Shown here piece by piece: positions 1 through 11,929 of a stretch of 64,000 nt of DNA; position 1 is the first letter of the stretch; each line of letters opens with the position of its first letter. Source of the stretch: Argyresthia goedartella (lineage: Eukaryota; Arthropoda; Insecta; Lepidoptera; Argyresthiidae). The notes under the pieces are model-generated. The model worked only from the letters and a program-made list of their open reading frames with translations, did no database searches and had not been told where the DNA came from. Both the position numbers and the translations under genes were made by a program. Where the stretch lies: positions 16,175,231 to 16,239,230 of the forward strand of contig OX463815.1 in NCBI GenBank assembly GCA_949825045.1. The letters run 5' to 3'.

Positions 1-1190
1 TCCCAATACTTAGATCTAATGCCAAAACGGTTTCCCAGGGGTACAATATGTACAATTTTCGTTTATTTGTCATCGCTTCCGCATCGCTTCCGCATCGCTT
101 CCACAACGTAAATGGGACGCGCTCGATAGCGTCAGCGTATCGACAGTTGCGATCTAAAGCGGGTTTCGAAAACGCGTTGGAATTTTTCAGTCGAATCTGA
201 TAAGGAGCTGCAATATGTCAATATTATCCCTTCCTCTAGGATCGACGTATTCCTCGAATAACGAGTTTAGAAGGCCGCTATCCTTTATAATTTGAACCAA
301 ATATCTTAATCTTATCTAATCTATGTTCAGTGTGTACAATTATAAAATGTGCTAACTGGTTACTGATGATCAAACTTTGATCAACATTATTATCTACTAA
401 TATCTTTTATATCAAACTATTCATACACCAAATCAAACCTTTCATAAATCTCTGATAACACGAAAGTCATATTGCTCATTTAGTTATCATACACATTGAG
501 TAATCAAATGTGGGTTTTATTCGCAGACATCCAATGAAAATAGAGAACACATTGTCATATCTATGTAAAACCCAATAGTCTAGTGTACCTAAAGAAAAAC
601 CACGCTGCTATTCCTAGGGGAAAAACATGCATATCCGTATAAAAACTCGAGTAAATATATCGCGAACATTAAATTCATGTAATGTATTGCAAACTATGAG
701 GACCTAAACAAGTTAGCACTTAAACTCGCACACCAATTCTAAAAAGGCGATTTCGAAAATACGAGTACAGGATGACAGATAAGTAAAAACACAGTCTGCT
801 TAGCTCTGAGTCAATTGCTTGGCGTATTCCGGCTTTCCGATTTTAGGTAAGTTACTGTTACCGCCAAACAAAATAATCTAACAGAAAGGAATGATAAAAT
901 ATTCACGCACATAACTATATAGGTACTTAGCTCACAGTCCTGGTGACACTTATTTAAATTCCATGAGCAGAGCAGATTCAAGCATGAATGTACGACCAAA
1001 GTTCTCGAAAACTCTGAAGTTTGCACCCTAATGAAGTAGAATCTGTGTTGGCTAGAGGCTAACTGTTGGCACGTAATACAGAGTTCAGATTTTGTTAACC
1101 TTAACTTTATGTTTTTTTAATTAGGCACATGTATCATCGGGTAATCCACAATAACTTGAAATTAATGTTTTTAAAATTGCATCGCGATTT
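1..1190. other. No gene seen; AT-rich intergenic or intronic DNA
   Basis: No domain-bearing reading frame or recognised repeat is visible. The only local structure is a short degenerate tandem repeat at about 68-104, built on the 11-mer CATCGCTTCCG repeated about three times. Confidence 0.5.
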
Positions 1191-1194
1191 TGAA

Positions 1195-1305
1195 ACACAA
1201 CCCTTTAAGCTGTTGGACACAGCCCTTTAGCGTGAAGAGTGGAAAAGAGGAAAAGAGGCATTTGCCCAGCAGGGGGAAGTACAAGCTAATAATACTGATA
1301 AAAAC
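1195..1305 (+). repeat. Fragment of RTE-type LINE 3' tail
   Basis: The stretch around 1,255-1,285 reads GGCATTTGCCCAGCAG followed by a G run. This resembles the 3' end common to lepidopteran RTE-type LINEs (GGCCTTTGCCCAGCAGTGGG). No coding part of the element survives here. The match is from memory of the consensus. Confidence 0.5.
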
Positions 1306-1619
1306 TAAATGTTAAGGTTCAAATCCTTTAAAAAAAGTATGATCGTTAAAACTGGGCCAAAGCAAATTATGAAAACTGCATTAAATGAAATTTATTGCCG
1401 TGGCGGGAAAGGCGGCGAAAAAAGGAGGCGACGAGCATAGAGTTTGAAGCCACAGGCGAGGACTTCAATAATTCGAGTCAGGCAATTGCCATTTCCACTT
1501 TTCTTAAAAAAATGCAAAAAAATTAATGAAAATTCTATAGAAAACATATTTGCTGTCAACATTTACTTTTTTTAACACAGTCTTTTAGTTCCTGTTCCTG
1601 CGAGTTATTTTTTCATATT

Positions 1620-1785
1620 TTTTAAGGCAAAGGTAACTGGATGGTACGGTCTTGTTAAGCCTCCGCTGTCTGACGGACGGACCGTCGGCAGGCTCTATCT
1701 CCTGTACCGTAAAAGGGAGAGAGTTGAAAATTTCACAGAAAGTGTATTTCTGTTGCCGCTGCAGCTACAAAAATGAAACGAGATT
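1620..1785 (-). repeat. Repeat Y fragment (lepidopteran GGTACGGAACCCT family)
   Basis: It contains the reverse complement of the family's 3' half: CCTCCGCTGTCTGACGGACG, then the sequence describing 'TTTCACAGA...TTTCTGTTGCCGCT'. The same block appears at 48.4 kb (minus), and as its complement at 13.9, 55.3 and 58.1 kb. Confidence 0.7.
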
Positions 1786-1929
1786 TTATAAACTAAAGCG
1801 GGACGTGTTATAATTACAACGCAACCCGTAATATTACAAACTAACATGATTCAACCGCGATCGAAGATTTCGCGGCTTCTCACATGGCTATGGTGGCGCT
1901 GTTAGTTTGATATCGGTTTCGTAATCTTA

Positions 1930-2045
1930 GGGTTCTGACTGAACACAAAAAGACAATACTCTTTTGTTGTGGCCATGGGAACTTTGTAATAAAACGACGC
2001 AACCCCGCCTAAGTTTCGGCTCTTTTGGATCGTCTTCATGTGCGG
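1930..2045. repeat. Dispersed repeat R, copy 1
   Basis: It shares GCCATGGGAACTTTGTAAT, GACGCAACCCCG and GGATCGTCTT with a second copy at 3,950-4,032 in the same orientation. No coding potential and no clear ends were seen. The nature of the element is unknown. Confidence 0.55.
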
Positions 2046-3224
2046 ACACAGGGCGGTGAGGCCAAAATACCCAAGTATTTCATACTTTCGACTCAACTTT
2101 TTGATTAAACTCAGATGCACTTATAAACAGCATACTCATAGATATATCAGGAAACAGCGGATAAAGACTAACTTTCCCCCCCTCCCCATCTCCCTCTTTG
2201 CGGGGGAAAATTTATAAAAATCACTTGCTTAATTGAAGTCTGATACCAAAAAACTTCTAGTAGCTACGTGCAAAATTTTGGCCTCGCAGTTTTTGATTTT
2301 CATATATTTAAACTTCAACTTTCCCTCTGAATTTCACCAAATCCGTTCTTAGTGCTACCCTTCGTTATTTAGTTATTCTTTTCATCAGTTGATGTTAGGC
2401 TGCTAGCTTTGGAGCCAAATTGTGCCAACTTACAACCGAGATGCTAGATAATGACATATCACATGATTTCTCAATAGATAATCAATTGTCAATTGCCGAA
2501 TCCCGGCTCTCTCACAGATAACGTTTCATGTATCTAGGCGAGGGCTTCCTCGCCAGATTGAAAGAAGCCGGCTAATTGCGTGCTGGACCTCGCATTTTTT
2601 TTGTTATTGATTGCGTATGGTCGTAGCTTGAAATATTATATCGTATATTTTTCGAAATAAGCTAGAAAGCTTAAATAGACTTTGGTACCTACATACCTAT
2701 TGGTATAAAAATTTACCTACATGAATACGTCTAACTACACCTTAGTTGAAAAATATTAGAGAGAGAACAGAATTGAAATCTACAGCATATGTAGAAAAGA
2801 TAGAGCTCCCAGAATACAATATTTAAAACACAGATTTTGAACTAATGTGGTTTCATTAAAAAAGGGAAAACTCCCATTTCAGCTATGCAGACGACATCAT
2901 AGTGTAAATGTTTTTTCTTACAAACTAAATTATTTAGAGAAGTTCTGATTGCATATTCTGGAAGCTCAAAAACCCACCTGGGACTTTGTACTGCTGGTGT
3001 ATTTTTTCTAAACCGCGTTCTCGCGCTCAAATCAGAAACTTCTATTCTGGAACCCCGAAATAAGTTCTAAAAAAAAAACTGCAATTGAGCTCCATTTTCC
3101 ATGATTTTGTGCTGTCAACTTCATATCACTTAAAACGTGTATAGTAGAGCGATCATTAAGCATCCGCAGAAAACTGATAAAAACATGTCTGCGTAGCAAC
3201 ATTTCGCAACAAAAAATACAAACA
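2046..3224. other. No gene seen
   Basis: AT-rich DNA with stop codons in all frames. A C-rich patch at 2,177-2,205 and a slightly GC-richer stretch around 2,500-2,600 have no recognised identity. Confidence 0.45.
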
Positions 3225-3398
3225 TTTAACAAACATACAGGCACATCCATTGCTTCTGGCCCCACACTAGGATACCCGGTGTCGTGGGAACCAGAAACAT
3301 CGACGTCACAAACATTTATGAACATTCAAGACCTGGTTTTTTTATCCCCAGCCGGGGATCGAACCCGGAACCACAACCGCAGTGCCACAGAGGTTGTA
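3225..3398 (-). repeat. tRNA-derived SINE (S family), minus strand
   Basis: Read on the minus strand it begins ACCTCTGTGGCACTGC (box A-like) and continues through a box B-like GGGTTCGATCCCCGGCTGGG (complement at about 3,352-3,371). The body then carries TTCTGGTTCCCACG and CCTAGTGTGGGGCC. The same order occurs at 19,558 and 32,361 on the plus strand, so this is a dispersed pol III type retroposon, not a tRNA gene. Confidence 0.8.
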
Positions 3399-3635
3399 GA
3401 GAATAGAATGTAGACAAAAAAACTCATAAAAACTTCAAAAAACTTGTGAAATAGTTAAGCAGAAAATGTCACAAAATCCATGTTAATTATGCTTTACTTA
3501 CGTAAGTTTAGTAATAAATATGAGTATATACTTACGATTACTTTGTTTACAGAACTTTACTATATTTTTAGCCAAAATTCATACTTCATCAATCAACAAT
3601 CAAATTGTTTGATGAAGTGAGTCAGTCAGGAATTT

Positions 3636-3677
3636 GAGTTTTATAAGTATAGATTTATATCTATACTTATAAAACTC
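3636..3677. other. Perfect 19-bp-stem hairpin, 4-nt loop
   Basis: GAGTTTTATAAGTATAGAT is followed by TTAT and then its exact reverse complement. The stem is almost all A/T. No element boundary or coding context explains it. Confidence 0.7.
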
Positions 3678-3949
3678 TTATGAACCGAATATAACCCATA
3701 CCAACCATTTGTACACAGGGGCGTCCCAGTTGATGTCGATAAAATTAAAGATAGGTTTGTGAGGCAAAAAGCGCGTTTACTTTATTTCGTAAAAAATCAA
3801 GCCAATAAAATCTTTATTTTTTGTTTTCTTTTGATTTAAACCCTAGCTCCGAACCTTGTAAGACCCCTACATGAAATCCTGGATTCGCCTTTGTTCATCT
3901 TGATAAGTCTCAAGACGTTGGTCCTAGATGAAATCCAGGGTATGATGAT

Positions 3950-4032
3950 GGAGTCAGAAAGTGCCCATGGGAACTCTGTTATGGTTTGACGCAACCCCGT
4001 CAAGTTTGGCCTCATTTGATTCGTCTTGACAA
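3950..4032. repeat. Dispersed repeat R, copy 2
   Basis: It shares CCCATGGGAACTCTGT, GACGCAACCCCGTC and TTTGGCCTC with the copy at 1,930-2,045, in the same orientation about 2 kb away. It could be two insertions of one family or a diverged local duplication. Confidence 0.55.
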
Positions 4033-4295
4033 GTACTCTAGTTCATTTGTAAAATTAGTATAAACAGCTATGTTTTTAATCCACTTATTTTTGTCAAAAT
4101 AAGAGTCTTGTCTTTACTTTACTTCACGTCAAATATTCGTCATCGGGGCTCAGATAACATGGTTGCATTGCCACGGCAAGGGAAATCCTCTGTTTATTTA
4201 TAAATTATTCTATACCATTTAATATTTTACTTCCTGAATAAAAAGCAGTGAGTGATGAATTTGTGAGACTTAATAATTATTTTCTTTCTTTCCAG

Positions 4296-4354
4296 GTGAG
4301 TTGAAGTTGCCGCGTTGAGTTCGCTATCTCCGAAGCACGACGCAACTACTCGAG
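4296..4354 (+). other. Possible small internal exon (59 nt), probably non-coding
   Basis: The segment is preceded by a strong polypyrimidine tract and acceptor (TTTTCTTTCTTTCCAG, ending at 4,295) and followed by a good donor (GAG|GTAAAG, GT at 4,355). It is clearly more GC-rich than its surroundings. Each forward frame meets a TGA: near the 5' edge in two frames and after eight codons in the third. It would therefore suit a 5' UTR exon better than a coding exon. Chance splice-like matches are common in 64 kb, so confidence is low. Confidence 0.25.
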
Positions 4355-4659
4355 GTAAAGTTTGCGCTGCTCCTTTCATCGTCTGAAGCTGAGTAGCTAA
4401 TTAAAATCAGTTTTATTGCTACTCTAAACATTAAATTCTATTTTTGAAACATCTCCAAAGGAAAGAGTATTACAAAATAAATAGAATTGTAAAATAAGTA
4501 TTCGCGTAGTTACTATTTAATTTCTTAGCATATGTTTTTTTTCTGTTCTTATCTTTTTTTTAAGTAAGCGTAAAAACAGATTTAGTAGTAATTTGTTAGT
4601 TAAACCTTCACAACACTACCAAGAAAACATTACATTATAAATATAGTATAATTATTACT

Positions 4660-4795
4660 GATTGCCTTCAATCTCCATACTGCGGCGATGGGCTAGCCCC
4701 TGCGACGTAAAATGGAGTATCAAATAACTGGCACAATTGTGCCTCCACCACCCCATATAGGAAAAGGCGTGACGCTATGTTATGCTATAAAAATT
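4660..4795 (+). repeat. LINE 3' tail fragment (RTE-like)
   Basis: CTGCGGCGATGGGCTAGC and, further on, GGAAAAGGCGTGACGCTATG resemble 3' untranslated sequence common to lepidopteran RTE-type LINEs. No reverse transcriptase coding sequence is attached. Confidence 0.45.
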
Positions 4796-5560
4796 ACAGA
4801 GTTTCGTAAAAAATAAAATATTCTTTTATTTCAGCCTGGATTAAGTGCATTTTGATTGCATTTATCAGCATGAATTTCGGACTGCGCTTTATACAGTATA
4901 TTATGTTATTTTTCCTACTGATTATCCAATACCACGCATTCATTTTCTAAACTTATCGGCTCTTTCTCGGCTCCCTAAGCGGCCAACTAATAAATTCTGA
5001 TCTAGAGACAAGTTAAGTCGTTTAGACGGAAAACTAAACGCCGGCGCCGGAGCTGGCTAGCGGGCTTTCCCTTCTTAAGTTGGTGCCAGTTAGAAAATTA
5101 TGTGCTTGTCAAACCTGTATTTATCTTAAGATTTCAGTTTAGGCCACGAGTACAGATTTCTAAGAGGAAAAACTTAAATCGTAATAAAAACAAGTATGTT
5201 AGATAAATAATAAAAATTATCTGTAACCACATCGATGTCTGTAACCCTAATAATTTAGTGAACTTCATAACTGCAATGTAGCGAAAGTGAGGATGATTTT
5301 TATTCTATCTTATACAGTTTCACATGCAAATATAGTATAGGTTTAAAAAAAAAACTGTGTTACACTTAAAACCATAAAACAAGCAGATAAGACAGATAAG
5401 CATGTATAATAAAACTCAATAATGTAATTATTGAAATTCGACAAACTCTAAATAATGGTGTATTATTTATACGTTGTGCAAGATTAGTAAATATTTCCGT
5501 ACTCGCCTTTTAAAGCCCTATATTTTGATACTCAACTCGAGGGTCTTGAGATTTTTTTTA
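4796..5560. other. No gene seen
   Basis: AT-rich DNA. A short GC-rich patch at about 5,037-5,065 (CGCCGGCGCCGG) has no open frame around it. Confidence 0.45.
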
Positions 5561-5564
5561 GCTC

Positions 5565-5930
5565 GCACATTGAAATCCACCATTTTGTTGTTTTTTATCG
5601 TATCGACCGAGCGACAGAAGCGAGCGAAGCGTCCAGTTTCAAAATTGGCCAAAAATTCCTTTGTCAGTATGTCCGTTTGTCTGTTATCGCCTACAGGTCA
5701 CATTTTTTAACAGATTTTGACAAAAATTGACACATAAGTTCCTTGATTTATTGAAATCGATCGCAATTTTAGATTGGGGGCAAATACGGGGAAAGGGGGT
5801 AGTTTGCTGCAGCGTAATTTATCAACGGATTTCAATAAAATTTGAGAGGCGCACCAAGGACTTTATTCTACACAAGATGTTGCGGAAAAAAAAGGGGGGG
5901 GGGAAATAAACTTCAAGGTATTTTAACCCC
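5565..5930 (+). repeat. Repeat W, copy 1
   Basis: It shares with 20,655-20,945 the ordered blocks GACCGAGCGACAGAAGC, GCGTCCAGTTTC, TTTTGACAAAAATTG, CACATAAGTT and ACACAAGATGTTGC, ending in a run of G. Both copies are on the plus strand. Short open frames exist, but the homology is at the DNA level and I see no protein domain. Confidence 0.65.
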
Positions 5931-8190
5931 CCTTAAACTATGTTCAAGATAAAGCTAGACAATTGAATTCTGTGACCAATAGGCCATAATTTCAATAGGC
6001 GAATTCTCAAAATTCAGTCAATTTGAACTAATAGATTGGAAACGACAGCCGTAGCCGTTCACACTTCCTTCATTTTGTCACTGACTGACTCATCATCGAT
6101 CATCGATCATCAAAATTCCAATGTACTTTTAGCAGACCTACAAGCTTGAAATTTTAAATGAGCGAGGTCTATTGTCATCACAGGACCTAGACCCAGTGAA
6201 ACTAGCCTCGCGCAATCAAGACGAATGACGCATCATTTATACAAATTTTATAAGCCGTTGAGTTGTTACGGGGGGACACAGGAACAGTCATACATACATG
6301 CATATACACATACGGTTCAAACCCTCCTCTCTTCCGCTTCGCTGCAGTGGGGTGAAAAGGGTTACAGCTACCCGTTACTAGAAGCTTGAACTGAGGGTGT
6401 ATTGACATACTCGTTTAATGATTGGAACATCTGTTCCGTTGCTTGTTGGTTAGAACATTTACGGTGCTGCTATGAATGAATTTCTTTTTCCAGCAAGCCT
6501 TTACCGTACCGCATAATCCCAACAAAAGAAACCTTTTCAAAATGTTTATTGCGTATTTTCTTGTAAGGTAAGTAAGCAAGCAAATAGAATAAGCAGTATT
6601 TATTTTGCCAATATCAAAAAAACGACGATTTGCTCGTAAACGATTCTATGTTTACCGACCTCAATGTATAGAGTGTAATGGCGAGGTGAAGATATAAATA
6701 TGTGCAAAATTATGGCGGTAAGCGACGCGAAGTCCTTCAAGTCAAAAAAAACCTCAACAATACCTGAAGCGTATAAGTTCATATTCAGACGCAATATTCG
6801 GGATATTGTCAATAATAGCACATACATAACACATAGGTAAAGTTATTGATAAATTCATATAAAATATTCAGCTTTTATGTTGTTTAAGCACGTTATTCAA
6901 AATCTAGATTTTACTAATCATATGAGAATGTTTTTTTTACAAAATCTTTATTAATTCAGGAGATAGGTATTCATGTGTTAACTACAGCATGGTGCAGCAA
7001 TGTATAGCATCCAAATTGATTTTTACGACGAGATTGTTTTGACGTATGATAGAGCATGTCAATCTATTGTTTACTCTATCTATCTATTGTTTTATAGTTT
7101 TTTTTATTTAATTTCATTTCAAAATAGATAATAGCTACTCAGTGTTTCAATGCGTGCTCAATGATTTAGTATGGATAGAATAATATACCAATTTCGGATC
7201 ACAAGCCTAGTAAATACGTTCTATAGGTTCGGAACTAAACATATATAAAATATATGCCCGTATGAAATTTACACGCTGTATTTTGAAACATGAAAAGAAT
7301 ATTTAATTTACCATTTACCATATTTGGTTCTATACTCTTTGGGCGTAACCAAATAAGACAAAGGTATAACCATATATAGGTATGTAGTACATAGGTAAAT
7401 CTAGCAACTCCGTAGGCAGTGCATATGCTAGCATACTCAGTTGGGGACAGAGGTTCAATCAAGCAGAGTGCTTTATACGTTGTCATTGTTACTCTCTTCA
7501 TTCTGTCGGTATAAAGAGAATGAGGATTACTTACTCACACCTACTCACATATTCGGCATGGTACTCTTTGTTACAGTTTTTACAACAGGGGTGTTGATAT
7601 AAAGCTACGCATGCAATTGTAGGAAATAGTTGTTATGTTACTAAACCTAATGTATGAAAATAATAACATAAGTATGATATAAACTTCGTAATTACAATAA
7701 ATTTTCTCATCAAGAATCTCAAGCTTGATGTATCTCATTTTAAAGGAATTTTCATCGAAGAAAGTAAGCAACTCAACTGTTTTTTTTAGCTGGACCTTTA
7801 TCGAGATTGGAGTTCGATCTTGAGTCCCCTTGGCTAGACAAGAGACAATCGTTGATGGTGCTTTGATATATGAGATAGTTAACCACTCCTTTTATAGTAG
7901 AGACCTCGGAACAGGGTTGTTATACATCAGTTTAATATGTAGCAAAATTTTCGCGTCACGTCTGAGTTTTATAAAGACTTACACTTACGAAACAATGTCG
8001 ACGCGCTCATTTAGTTTGTTTTCCTTGAAAGTATTTCATTTTCGAGGTGGAAATAACAGGATTTGCTCGCTGCTCATTAAAGTTCCCTTCCATATTTTTA
8101 TCTTCTAGAGTACGCCTGTTAAATCCAAGTACACATATGGACCTTTTCATTGCTTAATATTTAAAACTGTAGTATACTTTATTAAGTTCT
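5931..8190. other. No gene or recognised repeat
   Basis: Long AT-rich stretch. A slightly GC-richer patch at about 6,270-6,400 might be old repeat debris, but I cannot assign it. Reading frames here are short and have no domain signatures. Confidence 0.4.
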
Positions 8191-8193
8191 TCT

Positions 8194-8198
<5 letters not shown>

Positions 8199-8236
<38 letters not shown>
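8199..8236. repeat. (CT)19 microsatellite
   Basis: Uninterrupted CT dinucleotide run of 38 nt. On the minus strand this reads as GA repeats, a possible GAGA-factor type binding tract. Confidence 0.95.
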
Positions 8237-8237
<1 letters not shown>

Positions 8238-8898
8238 ATTCTATTGAATTGATTTTCATTTGGTAAAATCATGTTTAGCTGCTTTTAATGTCGAGCTTTG
8301 ACTAAGTTTCGGTCGTTTACAACCAAAAATATTGCTTTACACACGTGCAGAACGACGTTGATAGCCTTATAAAAGATTTTCGAGCCTTTTAGGTTAGTCA
8401 TTTACGAAGTTATGTATAACTACACCCATAAAAATTTGTTTTATCACAAAAATAATAATAATACTAATCGAATATGTGACTTGGAAAACGAACTATGTAT
8501 TTTTCCCAAAATCAGCCATCCCCTCGATCGCAGTTCCTGAGGATTTTGGAAAACCAAAATCTATTTCCTGTCAGAACTTGTTGTAAATTTGTTTATTGCT
8601 ATTCGAGCCAAGTAAAACGAAAGATAGAACGAAGGATTCCTTCGGAACGAACTTGTAGAGACAGTGGCAACTGAAGATATCCGTAGTATCCAAACCTAAC
8701 CTGCATAGAATATACACCTACAAATAAACTTCCATGTACGTACGCTTCACTTCCAATTATTTTACACCGCAAATCCAGCATAACAGCAATAACAGCATAT
8801 TTCTCGGAATATACAAGGTATCTTTACCACAAACTATCTGACCATGAACTGGGTATCTGGGAACATGCATACCTATTTGTTTATCTTAAACTGTTGTT

Positions 8899-9560
8899 AA
8901 TCATCATCATCATCATCATCATCATCAGCATGTGGAGGCACCCACTGTTGAGTATAGACCTCATGTACACGCCATTCAACCAGGCCCTGTGCAACCAGCG
9001 TTCATTGTTTTCCTGCTGTCCCAGCTATATTGCCGTACCATTTGGCAGGTTGTCTGCCGACTGATCTTTGGCTTCTTCTTGGCCACCACTCGGTTACTGA
9101 TCTGGTTCATCTGCTCCGTCTTCTCGCCTTGCCAAGAGTCCTGCCCTGCAACTTTGCGAGCGTCCACGTTTCAGCACCATAGTAAGAGTGGGCAGCACAC
9201 GTTGGTTAAATACCTTGCTCTTTAGGTATTGTGACATGTTCGACTTCAGGACATCCCGGAGTTATTCGAAAGCGGCCCATCCCAGTTGGATCTAGCGATT
9301 TCCTTTACCTGGAACTATCGGCCAAAAGATAAACAATCTTCGAGATAGATAGATTCCTCAACCATTTCAAAGGAACAATTACAAACAGCACTGTTGATAA
9401 CGTCGCTTGTGGGAGTGTCCGTCATAATTTTCGTTTTGGACATGTTCATCTTGATGCCGATCCTCAGGGATGCTTCGTGCAATTTTAAGAGCATAGTCTG
9501 GAGATCAGCAAAGTTCTCAGCTACCAGAATTGCTTGGAAGCTTACTGTTGAAACTTTTTA
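8899..9560 (-). pseudogene. Decayed RTE-type LINE reverse transcriptase 3' part with TGATGA tail
   Basis: Read on the minus strand, fragments of the C-terminal region of an RTE-clade non-LTR polyprotein appear in order: MSKTKIMTD (about 9,430-9,455), IQLGWAAF (about 9,275-9,300), then a stretch equivalent to the 'lkskvfnqcvlp' block. The element ends GTGGAGG-CAT followed by GATGATGATG repeats, so the ATC microsatellite at 8,900-8,926 is the LINE's own 3' tail. Several frameshifts and stops break the frame, so it cannot be functional. Family members normally encode an apurinic endonuclease and a reverse transcriptase, which here are missing or unreadable. Confidence 0.7.
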
Positions 9561-9639
9561 CCATTTTCTCTGGATTTGTTATATAATTAGATTCAAATGG
9601 AAAACATTATTTTCACTACCGAACGTCATATTGTAGATT

Positions 9640-10490
9640 TCTAACATTTCCGATTGAAAGTGTCCATGCGGTACTATACGATATTATAATTATCTCAAAC
9701 ACCTTGAAATAGAACGCTATAATCAAGTTTTATAGGAGTCATTCGGTAAAATATTTTGTATGAATACGATGACATCGAATTCATCAGATATACTTTATTT
9801 AAATGAGCACGTAAAGATAGGTGGAAGTTATTACTCCGAATTGTCATAACAACATTTTAACTTTACACCATAACGAGGCACCAATGCATACCTATCCAAC
9901 TTAAGCCATCATTTATATAATCCTCTCGATAAAGTTAGATAAACAAGTTATTCAGCATATCCATCAGCTACCACTGTTGCCTGTCGCAGCCACTAATGGC
10001 CCGTCAATGTCTTCATAATCTGAGGGTTCACAAACTCACAATGCTTCTGTTGAATAAAGACGAGATAAATTGTGTATTGTCTCAACAATAGAGCTGCTAG
10101 CACGAATCTTAATCGCAGATTTTAGTGACAAATTGTAAAGAGCAAAACTTTGCTAAATCTCTGTGCTGAGATTATTTGTAGGTATTCATAGCCTTATAAA
10201 CATCACTCAAACAGATGTATAACACAGAAAGTATAAGACATCGTGAACATATTCCTGAATGAAAATATCACAAATCGTGTCTTACTGTGAAATATAAGCA
10301 AATAGCCTATTTCTGATTCAATCTCACTCAATGTGATAATATCTACCAATGTTTTTTATATTGTTTACTTTCCGAAACAAGCTTTGCCTTTACGTGCTCT
10401 TCTGGTGAAAGGAACCAACATAGATATAAGAATTTATTACCATTTATCACGTGATCTAGCAGTTTATTGATCGTAGATATTTTTAACGTA
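9640..10490. other. No gene seen
   Basis: AT-rich DNA with no repeated blocks shared elsewhere in the window and no convincing exon. Confidence 0.45.
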
Positions 10491-10491
10491 A

Positions 10492-10935
10492 TAGTAGTTT
10501 ATGTGACTAATACATAATGGAGGGCATTAAAACTCGAGTGTGGGCGAGTTTCATAATAATATCACTCGAGAGTTTTAATGCCTAATTATGTACAGTTGTA
10601 TACACTAGCTTATTTACACATAATTATCATAAGCTCTCTCTAAAGTGTTCAGGAACCGCATGTTCGACCGGCATTGTGGCACTGATCATTGCTCAACACA
10701 TGTTTAACTTGTTCATTAGTACCAATTTCACAGAAAATCTAGGGGCGGTACGCAGGCGGGCGTCGGCGTCCGAAATTTTAATGTCATAATATGTCGAAAT
10801 ATTTATTCATTGTGGTCATAATGTATCAATATTTAGATAAGAAATGAGTTTTACCAATTAGTACACCATTATGCTGGTCGTAACGTGTGGTTTTTGGACG
10901 CAGCAAAGAGGGTTTATGATACGTGTGTAGATAAA
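10492..10935 (+). repeat. Repeat X, copy a
   Basis: It starts TAGTAGTTTATGTGAC and ends CGTGTGTAGATAAA. Internal order: TGGAGGGCATTAAAACTC, a hairpin, AGTTTTAATGCCTAATTATG, then a TIR-bounded part running from CACATAATTATCATAAGCTC to GGGTTTATGATACGTGTGTA. Five more copies lie in the window. No protein is encoded. Confidence 0.85.
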
Positions 10936-11021
10936 AGTGTTTATTGTTACCCGAATTTTACGACTAGTCAATTGAATTGCATCTTTTGGAGAATTAAACT
11001 CCAGCGGGCCAAGGTTGTCAG

Positions 11022-11105
11022 ATAGACCATGGTCGCCACCGGGATTCGAAACAGAAGCCTGCGTGACAGACGAGTGTGAAACCACTAGACCACATTTTTT
11101 TAATA
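11022..11105 (-). repeat. tRNA-headed SINE fragment (second type)
   Basis: On the minus strand it reads TGGTCTAGTGG (box A, complement at 11,082-11,092), and about 30 nt later GTTTCGAATCCC (box B, complement at 11,041-11,052). A related head is at 58,725-58,805. Box spacing fits a tRNA-derived promoter, but no cloverleaf closes, so this is a retroposon head and not a tRNA gene. Confidence 0.65.
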
Positions 11106-11109
11106 ACAC

Positions 11110-11929
11110 CAACTTATTCATAATTTTATTCCTAGAAGTAAAAGTGTATAGTTTAATTTATTCCTTCGGCCCTCTGTCTGATCTAATGCAGCCTATATCG
11201 AACATTAATATGGATCATCCGGATAAGTTCCCACTATCTATGCAAAGTGAATCTTGTAAGATACTACGCTATTAATCTACTCTGTCGTGCTATCACATCG
11301 CAGTGATAGCAATCCTCAATTGATAAAATCCTCTAGCCTAGTAGGTAGAGTCTCAACTAAAGCAGTTTTTAATGGGCGAATGGTTATTATGTATAATTAT
11401 AATTTATTATATAACAATAATTATGCCATGAAGTGGTAAACTACGGTATCAATTCAACTCTAAGCCCGATTTAACCTTGCAAAACACCCCGCGTTAAGAT
11501 AGTATCCATTCAATGAATGAATGAGGTGCATTCAACATTCACCTTATTACTTACTACAAGATACTTTACATTTTTCTCTGCACAAGAGTTAGTTAGACCA
11601 GTCTACTAAATTGGCAAGCAACATAAACTAGCTACCTTTCATGCAAACTGTCGTTGTTTTTTACAACCTCCCGTCGTTGTAAACAAAAATTGTTGTTCGT
11701 TCGTTTCGCAGCTCTGTGGCCTGGACGACAATCGCTAGAGGGCGGCATAGTTAAGGGAAAAAAGGAGGAGTAAAAAGGGCTCCTCATCATTCAACTTTGA
11801 AATAATAATGAATTTGAGTTGACCCTCTGCCTAGATGTGATCGCGCTTCCGCATTCGCATTTAGTTCGTTTTGAACTGCGCGAGCATGACGGGTTTGGTG
11901 CGGGTAGGTCGAAATTCATTCCAAAATTT
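11110..11929. other. No gene seen
   Basis: Nothing recognised apart from a modestly GC-rich stretch at 11,690-11,790 next to the minisatellite. Confidence 0.4.

Noticed and set aside
3225..3398. Functional tRNA genes at the box A/box B pairs (also 19,558; 32,361; 11,022; 58,725)
   Set aside because: No acceptor or anticodon stems close. The same head-body order recurs at several places, which fits tRNA-derived SINEs.
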